A DNA stretch of 5,927 bases, taken from Clostridiales bacterium (GTDB lineage: Bacteria > Bacillota > Clostridia > Christensenellales > Borkfalkiaceae). Made by a program: the position numbers and the translations under genes. The stretch lies in the NCBI GenBank assembly GCA_003503945.1, contig DOCD01000006.1, forward strand, positions 483 through 6,409, written 5' to 3'. Shown one piece after another: positions 1 to 5,927 of this stretch. The notes beneath the pieces are model-generated. The model worked only from the letters and a program-made list of their open reading frames with translations. It ran no database searches and was not told the origin of the DNA. The stretch's first letter is position 1. Each line of letters starts with the position of its first letter.

Positions 1-38
1 GGGCGGGCGCGCGCTAAGTAAAAATTTCGGGGAAAAGT

Positions 39-650
39 ATGAAAACTCAAATGAGATTTCAAAAAATCTTATCGTACGTGACGCTCGTAATCGCGGCGCT
101 TTGTCTTGTTTTCACTGTTTCGTTTTTAACGGGCGGTATGGGCAACGTGCATTATTATACGCCTTTGGAAGGCGGCGTGCTCAACGATAAGATAAATGCG
201 GAGAACTTTGTAAACGCTTCGCAGGAATTTGTCGGCACTATGCTGATTTTATCTATAGTATTTATTTTAGTTGCGGCAACGCTCTTTATTACTGCTTCTA
301 ACAAGAGGCGTAATTATTACATAACCAATTATATAGCGATAGGCGTCGTGGCGGCGTTTGCAATAGCGCTTGCGGTTTATCTGTTTATCGGCGTCGGCAA
401 CGTAATGAATCTTTTTTATAACGACATTGCATGGGAGGCGGGCACGAACGGCGGCAAAAATTATGCCGATATGTTCAACGCCAATTATCCCGTGAACAAA
501 TCTGCCGCAAACTTTATTATAGGGTATGCGCTCGGCGCTTTAGTGGTTTGCACTTCTGCCGTGCACGTTTTGAACCTCGTTTGGAAGATAAAGCTTATGA
601 AGGGTGAAAAAGCTCTTTTGCAGGGCGGACTTGTAAAGGAGGTGGCGTAA
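39..650 (+). CDS. Small four-helix membrane protein, function unknown
   Basis: A 203-residue integral membrane protein that I do not recognise as a named family. Hydrophobic segments at about residues 9-30, 65-86, 97-119 and 157-182 predict four transmembrane helices. Polar loops of about 35 residues lie between helices 1 and 2 and between helices 3 and 4, while helices 2 and 3 are joined by a short basic turn (NKRR at 88-91) that should be cytoplasmic. The C-terminus is short and Lys-rich. There is no EAA loop, so it is not an ABC permease of the MalF/MalG type, and no catalytic motif is visible. The ATG start follows a GGGGAAAAG stretch at 29-37, a modest ribosome binding site. Its stop overlaps the next start by one base. 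Its position ahead of a sugar ABC ATPase suggests an accessory membrane component of that uptake locus, but this is inference from context only. The reading frame itself is secure. Confidence 0.85.
   Translation: MKTQMRFQKILSYVTLVIAALCLVFTVSFLTGGMGNVHYYTPLEGGVLNDKINAENFVNASQEFVGTMLILSIVFILVAATLFITASNKRRNYYITNYIAIGVVAAFAIALAVYLFIGVGNVMNLFYNDIAWEAGTNGGKNYADMFNANYPVNKSAANFIIGYALGALVVCTSAVHVLNLVWKIKLMKGEKALLQGGLVKEVA
635..643 (+). promoter_or_regulatory. Strong Shine-Dalgarno site for the second membrane protein
   Basis: AAAGGAGGT lies inside the last codons of the upstream gene, 6 bases before the ATG at 650. It is a near-perfect complement to the 16S anti-Shine-Dalgarno, fixes the start, and lets the gene be reinitiated across the TAATG overlap. 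Confidence 0.9.
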
Positions 651-1276
651 TGAAAAGAACCCCAAATCAGGAAATAATACATAGCGATATTCTTCGCTAT
701 AAAACAAATAAATTGCCCGCAACTCTGGCGCTTTTGGGCATAGTATTCAGTTGCCTGTACTTTTGTCTTCTTTACGGTTTCCGTTCCGGCTTTTTCAGCA
801 CATGGGAAATAGGAATATCAGTTGTATTAACGCTTTTCAGTTTGCTTATTACTTTCCTTGCTTCGGAGGGTATAAAGGGATATAACAAAAAGTTTACGAT
901 AGTTCTTTTGGTGCTTGCGGCAATACAGATTATTAGAATATTCGGTATCCCCTTTCAGGCGCTCTGTTACGACACGGCGAACGGCATTACGGGAGTGAAT
1001 GAAAACGCGGCGCTTTACACCCGCTATTTCGGCGTTGATTTATCGCCCTGGGCATGCTTTCTGTTCTTAACTATTTGGCTGTGCGCTTCTGCGGCGTGCC
1101 TTATCGCTTCGGCTGTTTTGGGCTATATCAACTGCGTTAAGCTTGAAAACTTCAATAAGAAGGTTGAAAGCGGCGAAGTTTCGGTTGAAAAGACCATAAA
1201 GGAAATGGACGAAGAGGACGAGAGGGCGAAGGCGGCAGAAATGCAGTCCGCCGAGGCTACAGAGGAGGTGCAGTAA
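650..1276 (+). CDS. Four-helix membrane protein with acidic C-terminal tail, function unknown
   Basis: A 208-residue membrane protein with no family I can name. Predicted transmembrane helices are at about 23-42, 52-71, 81-99 and 134-158. A roughly 35-residue polar loop separates helices 3 and 4, similar in plan to the preceding gene, so the two may be distant paralogues; sequence identity by eye is low. After helix 4 comes a charged tail (about 162-208) dominated by Glu, Asp, Lys and Ala, including EMDEEDER near 185-192. It is probably cytoplasmic and helical, and could contact a soluble partner such as the ATPase encoded next. No permease EAA loop or enzymatic motif is visible. The start is fixed by a strong ribosome binding site, and both ends overlap the neighbours by one base (TAATG), so it is translationally coupled on both sides. 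A role in the sugar-uptake locus is inferred from position alone. Confidence 0.85.
   Translation: MKRTPNQEIIHSDILRYKTNKLPATLALLGIVFSCLYFCLLYGFRSGFFSTWEIGISVVLTLFSLLITFLASEGIKGYNKKFTIVLLVLAAIQIIRIFGIPFQALCYDTANGITGVNENAALYTRYFGVDLSPWACFLFLTIWLCASAACLIASAVLGYINCVKLENFNKKVESGEVSVEKTIKEMDEEDERAKAAEMQSAEATEEVQ
1261..1270 (+). promoter_or_regulatory. Strong Shine-Dalgarno site for the ABC ATPase
   Basis: AGAGGAGGTG ends 5 bases before the ATG at 1276 and lies within the end of the upstream coding region. It supports the chosen start and translational coupling. Confidence 0.9.
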
Positions 1277-2460
1277 TGCCCGAGGTAAATATCCGGCATC
1301 TTGACAAGGTGTACGACGGCGGCGTTCAGGCCGTATACGATTTTAATCTCGACGTAAAGGACGGTGAGTTTATAGTTTTGGTAGGTCCTTCGGGCTGCGG
1401 CAAATCAACTACTTTAAGAATGGTTGCGGGGCTTGAAGATATCACGAACGGCTCGCTTATTATCGACGGAAAGGATTGCACCCGTCTTCCGCCCAAGGAC
1501 AGAGATATAGCCATGGTTTTCCAGAACTATGCGCTTTATCCCCATATGACCGCTTACAACAACATAGCTTTCGGGCTGAAAATGAAAAAGATACCCGAAA
1601 AGTATACGGATATAAACGGAAACGAAAAAACGAGAATGCGCCATATGACCAAAGCCGAAATAAAGGAAAAGGTCGACTGGGCGGCAAACATTCTCAACAT
1701 CGAGGAACAGCTGCCCAAAAAGCCCGGTGAAATGTCGGGCGGACAGAGGCAGAGAATCGCGCTGGGCAGAGCTATCGTGCGCAACCCAAAGGTGTTCCTT
1801 TTAGACGAACCCCTTTCCAACCTCGACGCAAAGCTCCGCGCCGCGATGCGTGCGGAAATAGTAAAGCTGCACAATAAGTTAAAGACTACGTTCATTTACG
1901 TAACGCACGATCAGGTAGAGGCTATGACTATGGGTACGCGCATAGTCGTTATGAAGCTGGGCGTGGTTCAGCAGATAGACACGCCCACTAACCTCTTCGA
2001 TTATCCCGAAAATAAATTCGTCGCGGGCTTCATAGGCACGCCGCAGATGAACTTTTTCGACGTGACAATCCAAAAGAACGGAAACTTTCTTAAAACCGTT
2101 TTCGAGGACGGGCAGACGGTTGATTACAAACTGAGCGAGCTGCGCAGGATAGAAGAAAAGTATCTCGACGGCGACGAGCACAAAGTTACGCTGGGCGTGC
2201 GCGGGGAAAAAATAGAGCTTGCAAAGAGCGGGCTGAAGACTGCGCTGACCATTAAAGAGGTGCTTGGCGATACCACTCAGCTGTTTTTGCACCTTACGGA
2301 GGATTCGCGCGATTTCGTTGTGTGCGTATCCGAACGCGCCGACTATAATTCGGGCGATACCGTTTACGTAAAATTCAACGAAAAATATATACACCTGTTC
2401 GACGCCGAAACCGAAGCTTCGATTATGGGCAGAGAAACGGGCAATCAGTTAAAAGGGTGA
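1276..2460 (+). CDS. Carbohydrate ABC transporter ATP-binding protein (MsmX/UgpC/MalK family)
   Basis: Cytoplasmic ATPase subunit that powers a CUT1-type sugar importer. The nucleotide-binding domain covers about residues 1-235. Motifs visible are Walker A GPSGCGKST at 37-45, Q-loop Gln83 in QNYALYPHM, signature MSGGQRQR at 153-160 (Met in place of the usual Leu), Walker B VFLLDE at 173-178 with Glu178, D-loop SNLD at 181-184, and switch His211 in THDQ. The C-terminal part (about 240-394) matches the OB-fold/TOBE regulatory region of this family, introduced by FVAGFIGTPQMNFF. The length of 394 is slightly above the usual 360-375, partly because of an extra segment of about 18-20 residues at 107-126 between the Q-loop and the signature. 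In Bacillota, MsmX-type ATPases can serve several importers, so substrate cannot be read from this subunit. No permease or binding protein is in the window; they are expected upstream or elsewhere in the genome. The particular symbol (msmX, ugpC, malK) is not certain, so none is given. Confidence 0.96.
   Translation: MPEVNIRHLDKVYDGGVQAVYDFNLDVKDGEFIVLVGPSGCGKSTTLRMVAGLEDITNGSLIIDGKDCTRLPPKDRDIAMVFQNYALYPHMTAYNNIAFGLKMKKIPEKYTDINGNEKTRMRHMTKAEIKEKVDWAANILNIEEQLPKKPGEMSGGQRQRIALGRAIVRNPKVFLLDEPLSNLDAKLRAAMRAEIVKLHNKLKTTFIYVTHDQVEAMTMGTRIVVMKLGVVQQIDTPTNLFDYPENKFVAGFIGTPQMNFFDVTIQKNGNFLKTVFEDGQTVDYKLSELRRIEEKYLDGDEHKVTLGVRGEKIELAKSGLKTALTIKEVLGDTTQLFLHLTEDSRDFVVCVSERADYNSGDTVYVKFNEKYIHLFDAETEASIMGRETGNQLKG
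2451..2457 (+). promoter_or_regulatory. Shine-Dalgarno site supporting a GTG start
   Basis: AAAAGGG, overlapping the end of the ATPase gene, is 6 bases before the GTG at 2464. No ATG is near the start of this frame, and the residues right after the GTG match the expected N-terminus of the family, so GTG is the likely initiator. Confidence 0.7.
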
Positions 2461-2463
2461 AAA

Positions 2464-3732
2464 GTGGCGGATTGGTTTAAACGGTTCTTTCTTTCGCTGT
2501 TCTCGGCGAAGTGGGTAAAAGAAAGCGTAAGATACGGGTTCGGGAATATTCTTCTGACGGGTTTTTTGTCTGTCGCGTTTATTTTCGTCGGCATATTTCT
2601 CGGCGGAACGGTTCCTTTTTTTGCCTATTATAACAAAGCGGAAGAATTCCGTGACTTTCTTTACAACGCTTTTATAGAACAGGGTGAGGGGATATCCGTA
2701 ACCGTTGACGGCGGAGCGGCTATAACTTCCGGCGGGAAAGACGTGCTTATAAATACTTTCACCGACCAAGCCGACAGGGCGGCGTACGGTATAAACGGGT
2801 ATAACCTCATAGTCGATTCGAGAAATGTCGCGTCCGTCTACGACGATTTCACCGCTTATTATAAGAGCGCGGACGGAAGTAAGGAAATCACTTGCGAAGA
2901 ATATCTCGAACTGAGCGATAAAGAAAAATCGGGTTACGGCTTTGCCGTAAGGTATTCGGGCAGGGAAAAGGAAGTGGACGCGGCGGACGTCGCGGAATAC
3001 TCGGAATATTTCGGGTCGCTTCCCGACGGAAGCTCGAAAACGCAGTTCGACGAGCTTATCGAAGGCAGGTCGGACATGTCCGAAAGGGAGTTTAACAATT
3101 CGCTTTACGCGCTGTACGTCAAGGACTGTTATCCCGAAATGCTCGTGACGGTGGGCGAAAACGTGCCTACGCTGCGCAATTACTATTACGGGCTTACCGT
3201 TGGAGCGGGCGGGTATTACTGTCTGTTCGGCGATATGCAGGCGGCTTCGTTTAACTCTTACGGCAATAACACGGTTGTATTCGGCGGTGTTTACCGTTCG
3301 GGAAACGGCGTAAACACTGCGGGGCTTGACGGTGAACGGGCGCGCGGCGCGGTTGACGGGTTTATAAAGCATTCGTTTTACGACGGACTTTCGACGTCGT
3401 TCGTGCTGGAACTTTTAAACGCCTTGTGGGTTATCGTGATAACCGAACTGATTATAGCCGGCGCAATGTTCTTATGCTACGGCGTCGGCAGACTTAAAAA
3501 GTCGGAAACGTTTTCCACGTTTGCGAAATCGGCGAAGGCGGTGGCCTCTTATGCGCACGCGGCGGCGTTTTTCTCCGCTTTGGCGGCGTTCTGTACGGGC
3601 TTTGCTTTGAGCGGAGCGGCCGTAACCGTAGCTGCGTACGCGTGCTTTGCCTCGATACTCGTCATAAGAACGCTTACTCTGGTTTTGACGGAAGGCAAAA
3701 CCGAAGCGACAGATAAATTACAAAAGGATTGA
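2464..3732 (+). CDS. DUF1189/YvdJ-like membrane protein with large extracytoplasmic domain
   Basis: A 422-residue membrane protein starting at GTG three bases after the ATPase gene. The N-terminus (WFKRFFLSLFSAKW, then a YGFGN turn leading into helix 1 at about 28-49) resembles DUF1189 proteins, which include B. subtilis YvdJ, encoded in the maltodextrin uptake operon. This match is from memory of the family pattern, not a search. A domain of about 265 residues (50-315), rich in Tyr, Gly, Asp and Ser, should face outside. Three helices follow at about 316-339, 360-381 and 384-406, then a short polar cytoplasmic tail, giving the one-plus-three helix layout expected for DUF1189. The extracytoplasmic part seems larger than in YvdJ-type members. 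Function is not established; location next to a sugar ABC ATPase and a glycosidase agrees with an accessory role in carbohydrate uptake. The gene body is certain; the family name is moderate confidence. Confidence 0.8.
   Translation: MADWFKRFFLSLFSAKWVKESVRYGFGNILLTGFLSVAFIFVGIFLGGTVPFFAYYNKAEEFRDFLYNAFIEQGEGISVTVDGGAAITSGGKDVLINTFTDQADRAAYGINGYNLIVDSRNVASVYDDFTAYYKSADGSKEITCEEYLELSDKEKSGYGFAVRYSGREKEVDAADVAEYSEYFGSLPDGSSKTQFDELIEGRSDMSEREFNNSLYALYVKDCYPEMLVTVGENVPTLRNYYYGLTVGAGGYYCLFGDMQAASFNSYGNNTVVFGGVYRSGNGVNTAGLDGERARGAVDGFIKHSFYDGLSTSFVLELLNALWVIVITELIIAGAMFLCYGVGRLKKSETFSTFAKSAKAVASYAHAAAFFSALAAFCTGFALSGAAVTVAAYACFASILVIRTLTLVLTEGKTEATDKLQKD
3722..3728 (+). promoter_or_regulatory. Shine-Dalgarno site for the GH2 gene
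   Basis: AAAAGGA lies within the last codons of the upstream gene, 8 bases before the ATG at 3737. This fits the ATG as start and continued transcription from upstream. Confidence 0.8.
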
Positions 3733-3736
3733 AAAA

Positions 3737-5434
3737 ATGTTTAGAACCGAGCACCCAAACCCGCAATTTAAGAGAGACTCGTTTATTTGTCTGAACGGTT
3801 CCTGGGGATTTCAGAAAGGCAAGTTTGAAGAGACCGACCCGACGCGGCTTAGCGGCAAAATCGAAGTGCCGTTCTGCCCCGAATCGCGGCTTTCGGGTAT
3901 AGGCGACAGAAATTACATTATCGATTGCGTATATTCGCGCGAAATAGAGTTAAACAAAGCCGACTTGAACGAAAGGCTTGTGCTGCATTTCGGCGCGGTC
4001 GATTATTTTGCCGTCGTTTACGTAAACGGCGTTAAAGCCGCCGTACATACGGGCGGGTACACGGCGTTCGAGGTCGATATCTCGCCGTTCGTATGCGAGG
4101 GGAAAAACCTTTTGGCGGTTGCCGTGCACGACGACGTGAGGGAAAATATCCCAAGCGGAAAACAGAGCAAGGAAGAAAATCCGCACGGCTGTTTTTATAC
4201 CCGCTCGACGGGAATATGGCAGACGGTATGGCTGGAAAAAACGCCCGAAAATTTTGTCAAAGCCGTCAAATTTTACCCTCTTAGTGATTATAAAACCGTA
4301 AGAGCCGAATTATTTACCGAGGGCTGCGAAAACGCGGAAATCAAAGTGTTTTACAAGGGCAAGCCGGTAGGGAGTGCGGAAGGACGCGTCGAATACCGCG
4401 GCGTTTTCGAAATAGCTTTGTCCGAAACGCACCTGTGGGAAATAGGCAAGGGCGAACTGTACGACGTGGAAATTACTTTCGGGCGGGACAGGGTGCAAAG
4501 CTACTTCGGCTTCCGTCTGGTATCATACGAGGGAAGAAAGTTTTTATTGAACGGCAAAAGCGTTTTTCAGAGGCTCGTGCTCGATCAGGGCTATTACGAG
4601 GACGGAATTTATACGGCTAAGGACGCGAAGCAGTTCAAAGAAGATATAGACCTGTCGGTTTCTCTCGGCTTCAACGGCGCGCGGCTTCACCAGAAGGTTT
4701 TCGAGCAGCGATATCTGTACGAATGCGATAAAGCCGGCTACATAGTATGGGGGGAATTTCCGAGCTGGGGAATGAAGTACGACAGCGTTAAGTCCCTAGG
4801 CACGTTTGTGGCGCAGTGGACCGAGGTGGTGGAGCAGTACTTCAATCACCCGTCGATAATTACCTGGTGTCCTTTGAACGAAGTATGGGAAGATCTGGAA
4901 AACAACAAGCTCGTCCGCGACGTCAGGTTTGTGGAAACGGCGTACTTCGTAACGAAAACGCTTGACGGAACGCGCCCCTGCGTGGATACGAGCGGTGGCT
5001 ATCACGGAAAATATACCGACGTGTTCGACTTCCACAACTATCATTTAAGCGACAAGACCTTGCGGTTCGTAGAGGATATTTCAAAAAAAGACGTGCTTTC
5101 CATGGATAAGACCTACCCGCCCGAAGCCCTGCGCGAGAACATTGTTTACAACGGTAAGCTGCCGCTTAACGCAAGCGAGTACGGAGGAATATCTTACTGC
5201 GGCAAGGAGGGCGGCTGGGGGTATCACGCGTGCGGTTCGGAAGAAGAGTTTTTAAGCGAATATCTCAAAACGACGTGCTCGTATCTGTTCTGCGGCAAAA
5301 TAAGCGGATTTTGCTACACTCAGCTTTACGACGTGGAGCAGGAGCAGAACGGCATCTATCATTACGACCGCACGCCGAAATTCGATATGAAACTGATCCG
5401 TGCCATTTTCAGCCGTGATCCCGGGGACAAGTGA
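3737..5434 (+). CDS. Glycoside hydrolase family 2 enzyme (beta-galactosidase/beta-glucuronidase-like)
   Basis: A 565-residue retaining exo-glycosidase with the three core GH2 domains: an N-terminal jelly-roll (about 1-170, with LNGSWGF near 19-25 and TGIWQTVWLE at 158-167), an Ig-like domain (about 172-262, ending in FGFR), and a TIM barrel (about 264-558). The acid/base is Glu382 in WCPLNEVWED, and the nucleophile is Glu481 in NASEYGG. There is no signal peptide, so it should act in the cytoplasm on imported sugars. The Asn-Lys pair that reads glucuronate in beta-glucuronidases is not apparent; the matching region reads QEQNGIYHYDR (535-545), so glucuronidase activity is not favoured. Substrate cannot be fixed; a beta-galactoside or other beta-glycoside is plausible. 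It closes the transporter operon, starting 4 bases after the preceding stop. The last few residues after FSR (557-559), namely DPGDK, are close to a suspected sequence junction and may not be native. Confidence 0.93.
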   Translation: MFRTEHPNPQFKRDSFICLNGSWGFQKGKFEETDPTRLSGKIEVPFCPESRLSGIGDRNYIIDCVYSREIELNKADLNERLVLHFGAVDYFAVVYVNGVKAAVHTGGYTAFEVDISPFVCEGKNLLAVAVHDDVRENIPSGKQSKEENPHGCFYTRSTGIWQTVWLEKTPENFVKAVKFYPLSDYKTVRAELFTEGCENAEIKVFYKGKPVGSAEGRVEYRGVFEIALSETHLWEIGKGELYDVEITFGRDRVQSYFGFRLVSYEGRKFLLNGKSVFQRLVLDQGYYEDGIYTAKDAKQFKEDIDLSVSLGFNGARLHQKVFEQRYLYECDKAGYIVWGEFPSWGMKYDSVKSLGTFVAQWTEVVEQYFNHPSIITWCPLNEVWEDLENNKLVRDVRFVETAYFVTKTLDGTRPCVDTSGGYHGKYTDVFDFHNYHLSDKTLRFVEDISKKDVLSMDKTYPPEALRENIVYNGKLPLNASEYGGISYCGKEGGWGYHACGSEEEFLSEYLKTTCSYLFCGKISGFCYTQLYDVEQEQNGIYHYDRTPKFDMKLIRAIFSRDPGDK

Positions 5435-5471
5435 TTGTGAGATTGATTACCGAACGATAGATAAATACTAA
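5411..5471 (+). other. Candidate junction between Clostridia-like and Bacteroidota-like DNA
   Basis: Upstream of here, genes carry Shine-Dalgarno sites and mixed leucine codons. Downstream, the reading frame has higher GC, no Shine-Dalgarno, and a Bacteroidota-type lipoprotein epimerase. The GH2 similarity appears to run out after FSR (codon ending 5416). A different frame is open from 5397 to a TAA at 5469-5471, nine bases before the epimerase start, and could be the tail of a gene that truly precedes it. No hairpin terminator, insertion sequence, tRNA or direct repeat marks the join. An assembly chimera is my first guess, with horizontal transfer second. The exact breakpoint cannot be set by eye. 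Confidence 0.5.
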
Positions 5472-5480
5472 TCTGAAAAA

Positions 5481-5927
5481 ATGAAACGATCAATTATTTT
5501 GCTGTGTGCAGCCCTGACGGCCGCATGCGCAGGTGGACAGCAGGACGGGCAGACGCTCTCCGGACTGAAACGAAGTGATTTCCAGAGCGAGGCGGACGGG
5601 AAGAAAACCGACCTGTTTGTTCTGAAGAACGACAAGGGCATGGAGGTGTGCGTCACCAATTTCGGCGGACGCATCGTGTCGGTGATGGTTCCCGACCGTG
5701 ACGGCGTCATGCGCGACGTCGTGCTCGGATTCGATAACATCGGGGATTACCGGACGATTCCGACTGACTTCGGGGCTACGATCGGCCGCTATGCCAACCG
5801 CATCGGGCAGGGGCGGATCACATTGGACGGCATTGAATACCAGCTGCCGCAGAATAACTACGGCCACTGTCTGCACGGAGGTCCCCGGGGATTCCAGTAC
5901 CGGATTTTCGACGCCGTGCAGAAAAGC
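5481..5927 (+). CDS. galM: Aldose 1-epimerase (galactose mutarotase), lipoprotein form, 3' end cut by the window
   Basis: The first 149 codons of a mutarotase that interconverts alpha and beta anomers of galactose and other aldoses. The frame runs open to the window edge; full-length family members are about 350-380 residues, so roughly 40 percent is present. Residues 1-16 form a short lipoprotein-type signal (MKRS, hydrophobic core, LTAAC with Cys16), suggesting a lipid-anchored periplasmic protein as in Bacteroidota. Family motifs follow: TNFGGRIVSV at 59-68, DVVLGFDN at 79-86, GRYANRI at 102-108, and GHCLHGG at 128-134, whose His132 corresponds to a catalytic-site histidine of GalM. Downstream residues holding the second histidine and the catalytic glutamate are outside the window. 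There is no Shine-Dalgarno; the leader is A-rich (CTGAAAAA), as usual in Bacteroidota. Leucine codons are 7 CTG, 2 CTC and 2 TTG of 11, unlike the genes upstream. Confidence 0.93.
   Translation, partial: MKRSIILLCAALTAACAGGQQDGQTLSGLKRSDFQSEADGKKTDLFVLKNDKGMEVCVTNFGGRIVSVMVPDRDGVMRDVVLGFDNIGDYRTIPTDFGATIGRYANRIGQGRITLDGIEYQLPQNNYGHCLHGGPRGFQYRIFDAVQKS

Noticed and set aside
1..14. GC-rich alternating tract GGGCGGGCGCGCGC at the window start as a regulatory or Z-DNA element
   Set aside because: It is too short, at the window edge, and most easily read as the last codons of an upstream gene.
1476..1730. Plus-strand frame overlapping the ATPase gene in another phase
   Set aside because: It lies inside the strongly conserved nucleotide-binding domain and has no recognisable product.
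1879..2394. Minus-strand open frame of 171 codons opposite the ATPase C-terminal domain
   Set aside because: It is a shadow of the conserved ATPase frame, with no domain or start signal of its own.
2449..3372. A long minus-strand open frame (307 codons) opposite the DUF1189-like gene
   Set aside because: Its translation is Arg/Val/Phe-rich with no recognisable domain, it lacks a good ribosome binding site, and it lies wholly opposite a convincing membrane protein gene in a plus-strand operon. Codon bias of the real gene explains the lack of stops.
5435..5480. Rho-independent terminator or Bacteroidota-type promoter between GH2 and galM
   Set aside because: No hairpin followed by a T-run is present; the only inverted pair noticed (AGATT/AATCT) is 5 bases. 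No convincing TAnnTTTG box with a matching upstream TTG was found.
5490..5876. Minus-strand open frames opposite the galM fragment (also 5468-5740)
   Set aside because: The plus strand encodes a clear mutarotase with family motifs; high GC at third codon positions makes long antisense frames common.

Overview
The window holds five tightly packed plus-strand genes (39-5434), followed by the 5' part of a sixth gene that looks as if it comes from a different phylum. The first five genes are probably from an uncultured gut-type Clostridia (Bacillota). They have strong Shine-Dalgarno sites, moderate GC, a MsmX/UgpC-type sugar ABC ATPase, a membrane protein resembling DUF1189/YvdJ, and a signal-less GH2 enzyme. 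I assign this lineage from protein style and translation signals only, not from a search.

Layout: 39-650 and 650-1276 encode two small four-helix membrane proteins of unknown function. 1276-2460 encodes the ATPase of a carbohydrate ABC importer. 2464-3732 encodes a four-helix membrane protein with a large extracytoplasmic domain. 3737-5434 encodes a cytoplasmic GH2 glycosidase with both catalytic glutamates. Two junctions overlap by one base (TAATG) and the other two have gaps of 3 and 4 bases, so this is almost certainly one transcription unit. The importer's binding protein and permeases are not in the window and probably lie upstream. The likely logic is import of an oligosaccharide or glycoside, ATP-driven by the MsmX-like subunit, then intracellular cleavage by the GH2 enzyme.

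From 5481 to the end is the N-terminal 149 codons of an aldose 1-epimerase. It has a lipoprotein signal, higher GC, CTG-dominated leucine codons and an A-rich leader without a Shine-Dalgarno, all typical of Bacteroidota (Bacteroides/Alistipes-like). There is no terminator or recognisable promoter between it and the GH2 gene. The change of style within a few dozen bases around 5411-5471 is the most notable thing here. A chimeric metagenomic join is the simplest explanation, with recent horizontal transfer as the alternative. I see no RNA gene, CRISPR array, insertion sequence or obvious novel system.
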